A DNA stretch of 64,000 nucleotides from Pseudomonadota bacterium (GCA_023435725.1 JAEYRD010000063.1:1-64000); one strand, 5' to 3'. Shown: positions 16,120 to 26,138, counted from the stretch's first letter. A program made the numbers and translations. Notes: generated by a model from the sequence alone, not told the origin.

Positions 16120-17253
16120 ATGGCTCTTTCGCGCAAGCTGCTTCTGTTGATCGCCGGCCTCGCCGTAGCGGGTGCGCCGTCGCGCGCCGCGGAATACTAC
16201 ACCGAGGACCTGCGCATCCCGATGGCGGAGGCCGGGCCGCAGGGGCTGGAGGCTTTCCTGGTTCGCCCGGCAGGGACGAAGCGTTATCCGCTCGCGCTGC
16301 TCAGCCATGGCTCGCCGCGCAGCTTCGACGACCGCGCGACCATGTCCGCGCACAAATATTACGGCATCGCACTCGAATATGCCCGGCGCGGATTTGCCGC
16401 GCTGATCGTGATGCGGCGCGGCTACGGCACATCGCCCGGCGGGCGCGTCGACAGGGTCGGTGGTTGCGCGAATGCCGCCTATTTGCCCGCGGCGGCGGTT
16501 GCGGTCACGGATCTGCGCGCGGCGATTGACGCGATGGGCCGCAGGTCCGACGTCACGACATCAGGCATGATCGCGGCCGGCCATTCCGCGGGCGGCCTCG
16601 CCACCGTCGCGCTGACGGCGCAGGCGCCGCCCGGTCTCGTCGCCGCGATCAACTTTGCCGGCGGCCGCGGCTCACGTGACGACGACGATGTCTGCAATCC
16701 AGATGGGCTGGTGCAGGCCTTCGCCACCTTCGGCAAGACCTCACGTGTGCCGATGCTGTGGGTCTATGCGACCAACGATTCGTTCTTCGGCCCCGATCTC
16801 GCGCGCCGCTTCTACGACGGGTTTCGCGGCAATGGCGGTAACACGAAATTCATCGCGGCGCCGCCCTACGGCGACGACGGCCATTACCTCTATTCGGTCG
16901 TCGCGCGTCCGCAATGGACGCCGTATGTCGACGCTTTCCTGCGCGAACGCGGGCTCAGCCATGACATCCTGAGCCCGCCCGATCCGCTGCCGCCGCCAGG
17001 CCAGCTCAATGAGGCAGCGAAAGCCGAGTTCTCGCGCTATCTCGCCAGCACGATGCCGCACAAGGCCTTTGCCGTGTCGCCGAACGGCGGTTACGGCTGG
17101 CGTTCCGGGCGCGCCACGGCGGACGATGCCCAGCGCGATTCGCTTAGCGCCTGCTTGAAGTGGACGCCCACCTGCACGCTCTATGCGGTCGATGACCGGC
17201 TGGCCGCGCCGACGCAAAGGACACTGACGGACCAGAGCGCCCGCGCGCGATAG
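16120..17253 (+). CDS. Secreted alpha/beta hydrolase (dienelactone-hydrolase-like)
   Basis: A 377-residue protein with a signal peptide (MALSRKLLLLIAGLAVAGAP, cleavage near SRAAEYY). The alpha/beta-hydrolase core has the nucleophile elbow AAGHSAGGLA (Ser156), an oxyanion region near LALLSHGSPRSFDD and a late histidine in GDDGHYLYSVV. The DLH-type annotation is structural; the true substrate could be an ester, peptide or polysaccharide ester in the periplasm. The start was chosen because it gives a clean signal peptide; the frame is open for 26 codons upstream. The C-terminal ~80 residues, with paired cysteines (ACLKWTPTC), are outside the hydrolase core. Confidence 0.75.
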   Translation: MALSRKLLLLIAGLAVAGAPSRAAEYYTEDLRIPMAEAGPQGLEAFLVRPAGTKRYPLALLSHGSPRSFDDRATMSAHKYYGIALEYARRGFAALIVMRRGYGTSPGGRVDRVGGCANAAYLPAAAVAVTDLRAAIDAMGRRSDVTTSGMIAAGHSAGGLATVALTAQAPPGLVAAINFAGGRGSRDDDDVCNPDGLVQAFATFGKTSRVPMLWVYATNDSFFGPDLARRFYDGFRGNGGNTKFIAAPPYGDDGHYLYSVVARPQWTPYVDAFLRERGLSHDILSPPDPLPPPGQLNEAAKAEFSRYLASTMPHKAFAVSPNGGYGWRSGRATADDAQRDSLSACLKWTPTCTLYAVDDRLAAPTQRTLTDQSARAR

Positions 17254-17287
17254 GTGCGAGAGCGAGCAGATCTTCCGACGGATCAAG

Positions 17288-18103
17288 CTAGAGGCGCTCG
17301 CTGAGCGCGAGCTTGTAGCCGACGCCGGTGACGGTCGCGATGACAGGCGTACCGCTGCCGACCAGCTTGCGGCGCAGCCGCGCGACCAGCGCATCGACCG
17401 TGCGGATATCGACCTCGGCCTGGCGGTTGCTGACGACCTCGATCAGATAGTCGCGGCTGAGCGGCCTTCCGTCGGCGCCCACGAGCGCCGCCAGCAGGTC
17501 GAATTCGGCGCGCGTTAGTGCGACCGGCTTGCTGTCGCTGCCGAGCAATTCGCGCCGCGTCAGGTCGATGATCCAGTCGCCGAAGGCGATCGAGTTGTAG
17601 TTGCGCGCTGCCTTGCGGTCGATCGAGCGCCGTCGCAGCACGCTGCGTGCACGCGCGAGCAGGTCGCGCAGATTGATCGGCTTGGTGACGTAGTGATCGC
17701 CGGCGATCTCGAGACCGAGAATACGATCGACATCGGTGTCGCGGCGGGTCACGAAGATGATGCCCGCGTTGCTGGTCGCCTGGATTTCCTTGGCGAGCTC
17801 GAAGCCGTCGCCGTCCGGCAGCTGCACGTCGAGGAAGACGAGATCGGTGCGCGCGCGCAACGCCTGGCGGCATTCCGCGCAGGAGCCGGCGCCGACCACA
17901 TCGAAATTGTTGTCGTTGAAATAACCGACCAGCATCGTCCGCGTCACCGGATCATCTTCGACGACGATCAGCCGCTCGCGGCCAGCGGGACGCGATTGCT
18001 GGAGTGTGGAATCTGTCACGATCTTGGATGTTCTGTGAGCCTGCGACTCGACTTGAAAATTCGAGTCGTCACGCAAAGCGCTGTCCTGTGAACGAACATT
18101 CAC
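17288..18103 (-). CDS. OmpR/TorR-family response regulator
   Basis: A two-domain response regulator of up to 271 residues. The receiver domain begins RERLIVVEDDPVTRTMLVGY, with the phosphoacceptor aspartate in DLVFLDVQLPDGDGFEL and the conserved lysine in YVTKPINLRDLLAR. The C-terminal winged helix contains LTRAEFDLLAALVGADG and VDALVARLRRKL. The start may be GTG 18103 or GTG 18019, the latter matching usual family length. No histidine kinase gene lies beside it, so it is an orphan. It converges with the hydrolase gene. Confidence 0.85.
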   Translation of the reverse strand: MNVRSQDSALRDDSNFQVESQAHRTSKIVTDSTLQQSRPAGRERLIVVEDDPVTRTMLVGYFNDNNFDVVGAGSCAECRQALRARTDLVFLDVQLPDGDGFELAKEIQATSNAGIIFVTRRDTDVDRILGLEIAGDHYVTKPINLRDLLARARSVLRRRSIDRKAARNYNSIAFGDWIIDLTRRELLGSDSKPVALTRAEFDLLAALVGADGRPLSRDYLIEVVSNRQAEVDIRTVDALVARLRRKLVGSGTPVIATVTGVGYKLALSERL

Positions 18104-18568
18104 GACTTATTCGAGCCCCCGAAATTGCCTGCTGGAATACTAGGCGTGTTGTGCTGCCCAAACAATATTGGTCATGGCGTTGAAACGCCAAGTATGAATT
18201 GGCCCACAATTCTCATCTAGCGCACCGTTGCACGGCAGCTACCCACACCGGCCGGATTCGCCAAAACCAGCTGGCGCAACGTGTTGCGCGATCCATCGCT
18301 CGCGGTGAGAATCCCGCTCAATTGCGGACGCCTACAACGCCAGCATCTGATCAGGTTTTACAAAGAGAAGCCCAAACTCTTCACACCGGAATCCTGCGGC
18401 CTACGCCGAATGGATATCCCGGAGCCGGTGATTGCGGTCGCGGTCGGAGTTATTGAGAGCAAGTCGGTCATCGCAGCGGAGGTCGCGATCGCGCGATCTT
18501 CCGCAGCTCTTCAGAATTCGCGGCGATCGTCGTTCTCTCGCAGCACAGCCTTCAGGAACTACACTTCG
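18104..18568. other. Intergenic region
   Basis: About 465 bases between the response-regulator start and the stop of the giant repeat protein. GGCGTT-GA-AACGCC (18176-18189) is a perfect palindrome about 80 bases upstream of the regulator start and could be an operator. No gene or RNA is recognised in the rest. Confidence 0.4.
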
Positions 18569-21500
18569 CTATGTAGAAAATAGCACGTCGGCGTAGTAGT
18601 TGCTGGCGCCGAAAGTGCTGGTCGGGAATAGCCCGGTGGTGTTGGTTCCCCCATAAGCATAGACCCCGTTGCCGCCTGAAACCGAGGCGGAGGACGGCGC
18701 GGTCAGCGTCCCGCTCGAGACGGGCCCGTTGGCGAAGAAGTTGCTCGTCGCGACATAGGCGCCGTTGGTGTGGTAGGACGCGACGTAGGTGGTGTTGGCG
18801 GCGATCGAAACCGGCGTTGCCAGGTTGACGGTCTGCCAGCCTGTCGCGGTCGTGTTTGTGAACGTGGCACTGGCGAGGTTGGTGCCGGTCGAGCTCCACA
18901 GGTCGAGCAGGTCCGTGCCGGTATCGCCAGGGCTGCGATAGAATTTCAGCCCCGTGATCTGGCCGGCGACCGAGGAGGTGAACTTCACCCCGACCTCAAG
19001 GGGCGAGGCGTCATTCAAACTGGTCTGTGCCGGCGTATTGGAGGCGGTGAACAGACTCACCGACGAAGGTGTGGTCGTCACGGCGATATTGAACGTTTCA
19101 CTGGCAGAGAGGTTGGCAGGATCGGTTGCCGAAACCTGGACGCCGAGGGTGCCGACATTTGCGGATGTGGGCGTGCCGCTGAACGTCTGGTTTGCCGCAT
19201 TGAATGTCAGCCATGTGGGAAGTGCCGCGCCGTTCAAGCCGGTTGCCGAATAGGTGAGCGCGCCGCCATCGGGATCGTTAAAGGTGCCAGCCGGCAAGCT
19301 CAGCGAGAAGGCCGAGCCGACGACCGCATTCTGGTTGGGGGTCTGGGTCACGAGTACCGGCGGCGAGTCGGCCGCCACGGCGATGTTGAACGTCTCACTG
19401 GCAGAGAGCTGGGCAGGATCGGTCGCTGTCACCTGGACGCCGACGGTGCCGATATTGGCGGAGGTCGGCGTGCCACTGAATGTTTGCGTCGCCGCGTTGA
19501 ACGTCAGCCATGTGGGAAGTGCCGCGCCGTTCAAGCCGATTGCCGCATAGGTGAGCGCGCCGCCAGCGGGATCGTTGAAAGTGCCGGCGGGCAAGGTCTC
19601 CGAAAAGGCCAAACCGACGAACGCGTTCTGGTTGGGAGTCTGGGTCACGAGCACCGGTGGCGTCTGGGTCGTCGTCGAGCTCGAGAACACCACGTCGGCA
19701 TAGTAGTTGGCGGCACCGAAGGTGCTGGTGGGGAAGATGCCGGTGGTGCTGGTGCCGCCGTAGGAATAGATCCCATTGCCGCCTGAGACCGAGGCGGAGG
19801 ACGGCGCGGTCAGCGTTCCGCTCGATAAGGCGGTGTTGAAGAAGTTGTTGGTCGCTACATAGGCGCCGTTGGTGTGGTAGGACGCGACATAGGTGGTGTT
19901 GGCGACGATCGAAACGGGTGTCGCCAGGTTGACGGTCTGCCAGCCGCTCGCGGTGGTGTTGGTGAAGGTGGCTCTCGCAAGCAGGGTGCCGGTTGAGCTC
20001 CACAGGTCGAGCAGATCCTGGCCGGTGTCGCCGGGGCTGCGGTAGAATTTCAGCGCCGTGATCAGGCCCGCGGCCGAGGAGGTGAACTTCACGCCGACTT
20101 CAATCGCCTTGCCGTCATTCAAACTGGTCTGCGTCGGCGTATTGGAGGCGGTGAACAGGCTCACCGACGCGGGTGTAGTCGTCACGGCGATATTGAACGT
20201 CTCACTGGCAGAGAGATTGGCAGGATCGGTTGCCGAAACCTGGACGCCGATGGTGCCGACATTGGCGGATGTCGGCGTGCCGCTGAACGTTTGCGTCGCC
20301 GCGTTGAACGTCAGCCACGAGGGAAGCTCTGCTCCGTTCAAGCCGGTTGCCGAATAGGTGAGCGCGCCGCCATCGGGATCGTTGAAGGTGCCGGCGGGCA
20401 AGGTCAGCGAGAAAGCCGAACCGACGACCGCATTCTGGTTGGGAGTCTGGGTCACGAGCACCGGCGGCGTCTCGGTCGTCGTCGAGCTCGAGAACACCAC
20501 GTCGGCGTAGTAGTTGGCGGCTCCGAAGGTGCTGGTGGGGAAGATGCCAGTGGTGCTGGTGCCGCCGTAGGAATAGACCCCATTGCCGCCTGAAACCGAG
20601 GCAGAGGACAGCGCGGTCAGCGTTCCGCTCGAGAAGGCGTTGGCGAAGAAGTTGTTGGTCGCTACATAAGGGCCATTGGTGTGATACGACGCGACATAGG
20701 TGGCGTTGGCCGCGATCGAAACGGGCGTCGCCAGGTTGACGGTCTGCCAGCCACTCGCGGCAGTGTTTGTAAAGGTGGCGCTGGCAAGCAGGGTTCCGGT
20801 CGAAAGCCACAGGTCGAGAACATCCGGGCCGGTGTCGAGCGCGCTGCGGTAGAATTTCAGCGCCGTGATCTCGCCAGCGACGGACGAGGTGAACTTCACC
20901 CCGACTTCAAGCGCCTTGCCGTCATTCAAACCGATCAGCGTCGGCGTGCTGGAGGCGGTGAACAGGCTCACCGACGCGGGTGTAGCCGTCACGGTGATAT
21001 TGAACGTCTCACTGGCAGAGAGATTGGCAGGATCCGTTGCCGAAACCTGGACGCTGATGGTGCCGACATTGGCGGATGTCGGCGTGCCACTGAATGTTTG
21101 CGTCGCCGCGTTGAACGTCAGCCACGAGGGAAGCGCCGCTCCGTTCAAGCCGGTTGCCGAATAGGTGAGCGCGCCGCCAGCGGGATCGTTGAAGGTGCCG
21201 GCGGGCAGCGTCAGCGCGAAGGCTGAACCGACGACCGCATCCTGGTCGGGGGTCTGGGCCACGAGCACCGGCAACGCCGTCCCACCGGTGTCCTTGAATA
21301 CGACATCGACCCAATAGTTGTCGCCCGAGGTGGAAACGGTATTGGGAAAAATACTGCCGGAGGAGTAAGCGTAAAGCCCACCCGTCGCCGTCGCGGAAAG
21401 AGATCCGTTCGTAGGATTTTGGAGAGTGTCAAAATAGAAAGGCGTATCGGAGTAGTCGCCATTGCTCATGTGGTAGGAGGCGACATAGGTCGCGCCTGCA

Positions 21501-21760
21501 GCAATGCTCACAGGACTCGAAAAGTTGACCTGCTGCCAGCCACTGGCGGTCTCGTTGGTGGATGTGGCGGTCGCCAGCAGCGCGCCGCTAGCGGACCAAA
21601 GATCAACCACATGAGCGCCGGTATTGAGAGACCCTTTATAAAATCGGATCCCGGTGATCTGGCCGTTGTTCGTTGACGTGAACCGGACACCGACTTCCAC
21701 GCCGCTTGGGTCACTGAAGTTCGCCGTAGCCGGCGTAGTGCTGGAATCAAAAAGGCTGAG
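18569..21760. repeat. Tandem DNA repeats coding the DUF4082/Ig modules
   Basis: Modules are strongly alike at the DNA level. GGTCGTCGTCGAGC recurs at 19667 and 20474, a spacing of 807 bp (269 codons), and whole DUF4082 + Ig units repeat at that period. The Ig-like module is also doubled near 19065-19655. Such repeats can recombine, so copy number may vary between strains or be mis-assembled. Confidence 0.75.
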
Positions 21761-24700
21761 AGCTGAGGACGCTGACACCGCGTACGATATGCCGGCGGCC
21801 GGTGTCTCGAGATTCAGGCTGTCATCAACCGCCCGGGTTTCGATGCTGTAGGTCCCCGGTGCCAGCGCATTGAACGTATAGCTCCAATTGACAGTTTGCG
21901 TGCCGATCTGGCCGCTCGTTACGTGCCACGTTTTTCCGCCGTCGGTCGAAATCTGAACCCCGCCGACCACGCCGCCAACGTCAGTGGCGGTACCGGTGAC
22001 GGTCACGGTTTGGCCTTCGAGTACGGCCGTGGATGACACGTTGGTAATCTTGGACGTTGGCGGCGTTTTATCCGTCGACGCACTCGCGAGAACGAGGCTG
22101 GCCTGCAATGTCTGCGGCTGGACGCCCATGTCCGCAAACAGATTCACCATTGCCTGCTGGACGTTCGGATCGGTGTTTGTCTGATTGCCGTCCGGCGAAG
22201 CGTCGTGCTGGTTGGACAAGCCCCACGACCAAAAGACGGTGCCGGCCCCGAACACCAGCGCCCCGCTGGCGGGATCACGGTATTCGACCAGATTGTGGGT
22301 TGCGGTGCCGCTTGTATCGACGTTGCCGAACTCCGTATTGAAGTCCGAAGTCTGCAACGTCGTCGACGAGAGGTCGATCAGGCCGGCAGGCATGAAGCCG
22401 TTGTCGGGAGAGGAGTCCCATTCATATCCCAAAAGGCCGCTTTCAAGTGAAGCTGTCTGACCGGCTGCCGTCGCGGCGACGCTTGTATTGCGCCAAAAAC
22501 GCAACTGGGTCATGTCATAGGGAATCGTGATCGTCCCAAGGCTTCCGGACTCGTCAACCGAGAACGCGGTACCCGTCAGCGCATTGGACGGCATGGCGGC
22601 GCCGCCCCAACTTGTAGGGGCCTCAAACGTGCCAGTCCCCTTCCCACTGGGGTTGATCAGCTGCTGATAATGACTGTCCTTGTAGGAGACGAGCGTGCGA
22701 TTGGAGGTGTTGCTGCCATCTATGCTCGGTGTGAACTGGGTCTGCCAGAAGATCTCGTTGCCGCTGAGGAAGACGAGGCTAACGCCCGCATTTTTCGCGG
22801 CTTGAACATTTGCGACCTGGCTATCGGTCCAGTATTCGTCATGCCCCGCATCCATGAACACCTTGTGGTTCAGCAGCAACGCGCCGTTGGTCGCTGTATC
22901 CATGCCGGAAATGTAACTTACATCGTAGCCGTTTTCTTCCAGCCAGTAGATTGCGGGGTATTCGCCCGTAAACAAACTATCATCTTGGTTCGCATACGTA
23001 CCTACTCCATCCCGAGTCATGATAGGGCGATTGTAGCTGACCGCAAATGCTGCACCCGCAACGATTTCATCCCCATCTTTATCCGCAGGCGGAGCGGAAG
23101 GTCCGTTTCCTCCGTAAAGACTTGCGCCGCCCCAGCCGTTGTAAGCCTGCCAGGTCTCATCAGACGTCTGAAAGACGATGTCGCTCGTGGAATTGGGATC
23201 CTTGACGATAAATGGAATCTGGAAAACTTGAGTGCCTTGGACGACGTTGGCGACAAAAACTCCGGATACGGTGCCGGTGGGAATAGCCCAGGAATCGGTG
23301 ACGCTCCAATTGCCAGCGTCGACCTCCCCGGTTGCATCATTCGTAACCGGATCCGGTTGGGCGATCACTGACGTACCCTGATGCTGGATGGTCGTGATGA
23401 GACGAGCCCCGTCTCCCCCATAATATCCAAGTCGGTAGATCTGAATCTGATAGTTTGGGCTACCCGTCAGATTGTCGATCTTGAACTGCACCGTACCGCC
23501 AATGTTGGTGCTGATCGCTGTGGTGAATCCCTCTAGCTTGGTGGAATCCTGGCCGGGATTGACATACCAGACGCTCTTCGGCGTGCCCGCCAACTGGTTC
23601 TCCAGCACGATCGGATTCGTGGTCGGAGGATCCGCGACGATCGTGCCGCCCGTGCCGTCACTCTTGAAGATCCAGTTCAAGTCCTGTCCGGAGAACTGCA
23701 GCGTTACGGTCTTAGAACCGTTGCTGAAGTCGACCGTGCTGATGTTTGCGGCACTGTCATAGTGGACTGATGCCGACATGCCTGAGGCAAAGGGAAGGTC
23801 CTTTAGATCGATCTGGTCACGCGGCGAAAGCGGGGTGAGGGAAGTCGGGGTGCTCTCCTGCGCCGCGCTTTGAATGACGCCATGGAACCGCGCCGATTGA
23901 TCAAGGATGAGCTCGCCGCTTGCTGTACTGAAGGAGACAGTCGCGTTGGACGGACCCTTGATCTCGAGGACGGCATTGTTTGCGATTTCGAATGACTTCG
24001 GACTGCTCGTCGCCGTAAATGTTGCACTCTGATACAGTTTCAGGCTTCCGAAATCCTGAGGGCTGCTCGATCCTATGCGATGGTGCGGCCGCTGATCGGG
24101 AGTGTCCGCTTCGATCGAGACTGAGCTTGTTGCTGTACTGGCCGGCTGAACGAGAATTGCCGAGGGCGAGACAACAACGGGGACAGCCGCGATCTGGTTG
24201 GGTACAAGGCCGCCCGTCTGATCGAAGATGTGACTCACCGTTCCGGCAGCCGCGCTCGGCACTGCCACAGGAACGCCCATCGAGAGATCATCGGGATTGA
24301 CCGCAGCGGACGCCGGTTTCGATTTCAGCGACGAAAGACCGGCCCAGAGGAGCAACGCCACCGCGAGCGGTCCACCAGCGCTGTGATCGCCGGCGTGATC
24401 CCGGCCGGTGCGATGAGACGGCAGGTTCGGCCCGACAACCAGCAGCGCCTCTCCGCCAAATGTCCGGTCGGAGTCGCGATAGCGTAGCAGCGATATCTGC
24501 CCCACCGCCCCGGCGGCAGCGCGGAACGTCAATCCGCAAAGCTGCGCCGCCGTGATCACCTGCCCCGGCCACAGCGCGGTCATTCCATCCGCCAAGAACA
24601 CCGATCCATTTGACGGCAGCGCGGTGATCGCGACCGGCGTATCGACGCCCAAGCCAAGGGGCAGCTCAGCAAGCAGCGGCATCGGCAGCCGCCCGCTATC

Positions 24701-24970
24701 TTGGGGAACATAGATCACCGATCCCTGCCACGGCGTCGGGTTTCCCGACCGCGGTGACGCCGGCGAGAAGCTCAATCCGGCAAGTTCTGCGATCGTCAAT
24801 ATATCACCAATGGCGACGCGCTTGAGCCCGTCAGCCATCAGGGTCGCACCATCAGACGGGAGGCCAGTGACCGTGAGAACGATCTCGTCGAGGGTATAAT
24901 CTGTCTGTGAAAACGGGAGCTGCTGGGCGTCCGTCGGAGCAGACGAGATGCCCGGATTCTCTCTCAGCAT
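18569..24970 (-). CDS. Giant surface-type protein: DMFase-like domain, four DUF4082 and four Ig-like modules
   Basis: A product of about 2133 residues from ATG 24970 (GAGGGCGGCC ribosome site; an in-frame TTG lies 14 codons up). Residues about 30-185 form two cadherin-like modules, 198-215 one hydrophobic helix, and 467-955 resemble the C-terminal part of the N,N-dimethylformamidase large subunit (DAGHDEYWTDSQ, FWRNTSVAATA). An Ig-like domain follows (about 970-1065). The rest is DUF4082, PIG, DUF4082, PIG, DUF4082, PIG, PIG, DUF4082; each DUF4082 has EVGVKFTS and WQTVNLATPVSIAANTTYVA, each putative-Ig GALTYSATGLNGAALPSWLT. No classic signal peptide, RTX or LPXTG motif is seen. A secreted carbohydrate-binding or adhesive role is inferred. 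Confidence 0.8.
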   Translation of the reverse strand: MLRENPGISSAPTDAQQLPFSQTDYTLDEIVLTVTGLPSDGATLMADGLKRVAIGDILTIAELAGLSFSPASPRSGNPTPWQGSVIYVPQDSGRLPMPLLAELPLGLGVDTPVAITALPSNGSVFLADGMTALWPGQVITAAQLCGLTFRAAAGAVGQISLLRYRDSDRTFGGEALLVVGPNLPSHRTGRDHAGDHSAGGPLAVALLLWAGLSSLKSKPASAAVNPDDLSMGVPVAVPSAAAGTVSHIFDQTGGLVPNQIAAVPVVVSPSAILVQPASTATSSVSIEADTPDQRPHHRIGSSSPQDFGSLKLYQSATFTATSSPKSFEIANNAVLEIKGPSNATVSFSTASGELILDQSARFHGVIQSAAQESTPTSLTPLSPRDQIDLKDLPFASGMSASVHYDSAANISTVDFSNGSKTVTLQFSGQDLNWIFKSDGTGGTIVADPPTTNPIVLENQLAGTPKSVWYVNPGQDSTKLEGFTTAISTNIGGTVQFKIDNLTGSPNYQIQIYRLGYYGGDGARLITTIQHQGTSVIAQPDPVTNDATGEVDAGNWSVTDSWAIPTGTVSGVFVANVVQGTQVFQIPFIVKDPNSTSDIVFQTSDETWQAYNGWGGASLYGGNGPSAPPADKDGDEIVAGAAFAVSYNRPIMTRDGVGTYANQDDSLFTGEYPAIYWLEENGYDVSYISGMDTATNGALLLNHKVFMDAGHDEYWTDSQVANVQAAKNAGVSLVFLSGNEIFWQTQFTPSIDGSNTSNRTLVSYKDSHYQQLINPSGKGTGTFEAPTSWGGAAMPSNALTGTAFSVDESGSLGTITIPYDMTQLRFWRNTSVAATAAGQTASLESGLLGYEWDSSPDNGFMPAGLIDLSSTTLQTSDFNTEFGNVDTSGTATHNLVEYRDPASGALVFGAGTVFWSWGLSNQHDASPDGNQTNTDPNVQQAMVNLFADMGVQPQTLQASLVLASASTDKTPPTSKITNVSSTAVLEGQTVTVTGTATDVGGVVGGVQISTDGGKTWHVTSGQIGTQTVNWSYTFNALAPGTYSIETRAVDDSLNLETPAAGISYAVSASSALSLFDSSTTPATANFSDPSGVEVGVRFTSTNNGQITGIRFYKGSLNTGAHVVDLWSASGALLATATSTNETASGWQQVNFSSPVSIAAGATYVASYHMSNGDYSDTPFYFDTLQNPTNGSLSATATGGLYAYSSGSIFPNTVSTSGDNYWVDVVFKDTGGTALPVLVAQTPDQDAVVGSAFALTLPAGTFNDPAGGALTYSATGLNGAALPSWLTFNAATQTFSGTPTSANVGTISVQVSATDPANLSASETFNITVTATPASVSLFTASSTPTLIGLNDGKALEVGVKFTSSVAGEITALKFYRSALDTGPDVLDLWLSTGTLLASATFTNTAASGWQTVNLATPVSIAANATYVASYHTNGPYVATNNFFANAFSSGTLTALSSASVSGGNGVYSYGGTSTTGIFPTSTFGAANYYADVVFSSSTTTETPPVLVTQTPNQNAVVGSAFSLTLPAGTFNDPDGGALTYSATGLNGAELPSWLTFNAATQTFSGTPTSANVGTIGVQVSATDPANLSASETFNIAVTTTPASVSLFTASNTPTQTSLNDGKAIEVGVKFTSSAAGLITALKFYRSPGDTGQDLLDLWSSTGTLLARATFTNTTASGWQTVNLATPVSIVANTTYVASYHTNGAYVATNNFFNTALSSGTLTAPSSASVSGGNGIYSYGGTSTTGIFPTSTFGAANYYADVVFSSSTTTQTPPVLVTQTPNQNAFVGLAFSETLPAGTFNDPAGGALTYAAIGLNGAALPTWLTFNAATQTFSGTPTSANIGTVGVQVTATDPAQLSASETFNIAVAADSPPVLVTQTPNQNAVVGSAFSLSLPAGTFNDPDGGALTYSATGLNGAALPTWLTFNAANQTFSGTPTSANVGTLGVQVSATDPANLSASETFNIAVTTTPSSVSLFTASNTPAQTSLNDASPLEVGVKFTSSVAGQITGLKFYRSPGDTGTDLLDLWSSTGTNLASATFTNTTATGWQTVNLATPVSIAANTTYVASYHTNGAYVATSNFFANGPVSSGTLTAPSSASVSGGNGVYAYGGTNTTGLFPTSTFGASNYYADVLFST

Positions 24971-25253
24971 GGCCGCCCTCAATAAATTAAATAATCCTGA
25001 AAGCAGCGGCAAAGCATATTTAATTCACATTAACTGTCAAATTAAAAATAGCTTAATAATCAGAAACATAATTAAATAATCAGAAACATATTAAAATAGC
25101 AAAAGCGACGACGAAAGATTGCGGACAATGCCAATGATGGCAATTTGGCCCACTCCAAGACGCGACCCAGATGCGAAAGTTTTTCGCCTTTCCACCGCAC
25201 CGACCAATTGAACGAGCCTGAGCTCCACGCGAGCGCCGGCGCTCAAAGGCCGT
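24971..25253. promoter_or_regulatory. AT-rich upstream region with 20-bp-period direct repeat
   Basis: The DNA just upstream of the giant gene is far more AT-rich than its surroundings. AATAATCAGAAACATA occurs at 25055-25070 and 25075-25090, one 20-bp period apart. Further out, GAGCGCC-GGCGCTC (25230-25243) is a perfect palindrome just past the epimerase stop. Binding by a MucR/Ros or H-NS-like regulator is a reasonable inference. Confidence 0.5.
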
Positions 25254-26138
25254 TCATCCAACTTCGATTCGGTACGACAACTGCTCGTCCGCGCCGGGCG
25301 CGATATGCATCAGGCCTGGCTTGTCGCTGAACTCGCCGTCGAAGCCGACGGGACTCGCATAACCACGCCAGGGCTCGATGCAGAGGAACGGCGCGCTGGA
25401 CGGCTTCGACCAGACGCCGAGCTCGCGAAAGCCACGCCATGATATTTCGAGCGAAGGCCCAGCGGACGTGCCCTGCCCGGCCGCATAGCGGACCGAGTTG
25501 CTCTCGATCCGATCAAAGATGATGGCGTCATCGGCGAACAGGGATTCGGACAAGGGGAGCACCGTACCACTGACGGGACTCTGCTCCGTTGCCGCGCGCA
25601 ACAACCCGCCGTCGAGACGACGGACGGGAGATGCCTCCGCGTTCGCGAATGTCAGCGCGTAGCTTTCCTTCGCCACTCCGGGCTGAAGCGGCCAGTTGAA
25701 GGCGGGATGACCGCCGAGCGAGGCCGGTAACGTTTCCTCGCCGGTGTTCGCGATCGTGAGCGAGAGATCGAGGCCAGCCTCATCGAGAGCATAGGTTGCC
25801 GTCAGGCGGAACGCGAAGGGATAGAGCGCGCGCGTCGCCTCGCTGTCTTCAAGTACCAGCGTGCAGCAGCTCTCGCGACGCTCGCCCCACGCAAAGCGGC
25901 TGTCGCGCGCAAAGCCGTGCTGGGTCATCCGGTACGTCTTGCCCCTGTGCCGCAATTCATCGTTGGCGAGGCGCCCGACGATCGGAAACAGCAGCGGCGC
26001 ATGGCGCGGCCAGGCCGGTCCCGCCTGCCAGATGAACTCGACGCCGCTATCGTCCGTCAGCGAGCACAGCTCGGCGCCTTGCGCCTTGATGGTCGCGGTG
26101 AGGCCGCCGCACCGGATCGTATGCGCGTCATCGGTCAT
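25254..26138 (-). CDS. Aldose 1-epimerase-like protein (YeaD/galactose mutarotase fold)
   Basis: About 294 residues from ATG 26138, which has GGAGATT at good spacing; an ATG four codons up is possible. The beta-sandwich fold shows LCSLTDDSGVEFIWQAGPAW, LLFPIVGRLANDELRH, a catalytic-histidine region in TLPASLGGHPAFNWPL, and the late FLCIEPWRGYASP motif. Members interconvert sugar anomers; hexose-phosphate relatives exist. It borders the exopolysaccharide locus but is on the opposite strand to the first glycosyltransferase. The gene before it is a lost sugar-nucleotide enzyme. Confidence 0.85.
   Translation of the reverse strand: MTDDAHTIRCGGLTATIKAQGAELCSLTDDSGVEFIWQAGPAWPRHAPLLFPIVGRLANDELRHRGKTYRMTQHGFARDSRFAWGERRESCCTLVLEDSEATRALYPFAFRLTATYALDEAGLDLSLTIANTGEETLPASLGGHPAFNWPLQPGVAKESYALTFANAEASPVRRLDGGLLRAATEQSPVSGTVLPLSESLFADDAIIFDRIESNSVRYAAGQGTSAGPSLEISWRGFRELGVWSKPSSAPFLCIEPWRGYASPVGFDGEFSDKPGLMHIAPGADEQLSYRIEVG

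Noticed and set aside
18569..21760. CRISPR-like regularity of repeats
   Set aside because: The repeat period is about 807 bp and coincides with protein modules in one frame; there are no short direct repeats with unique spacers.
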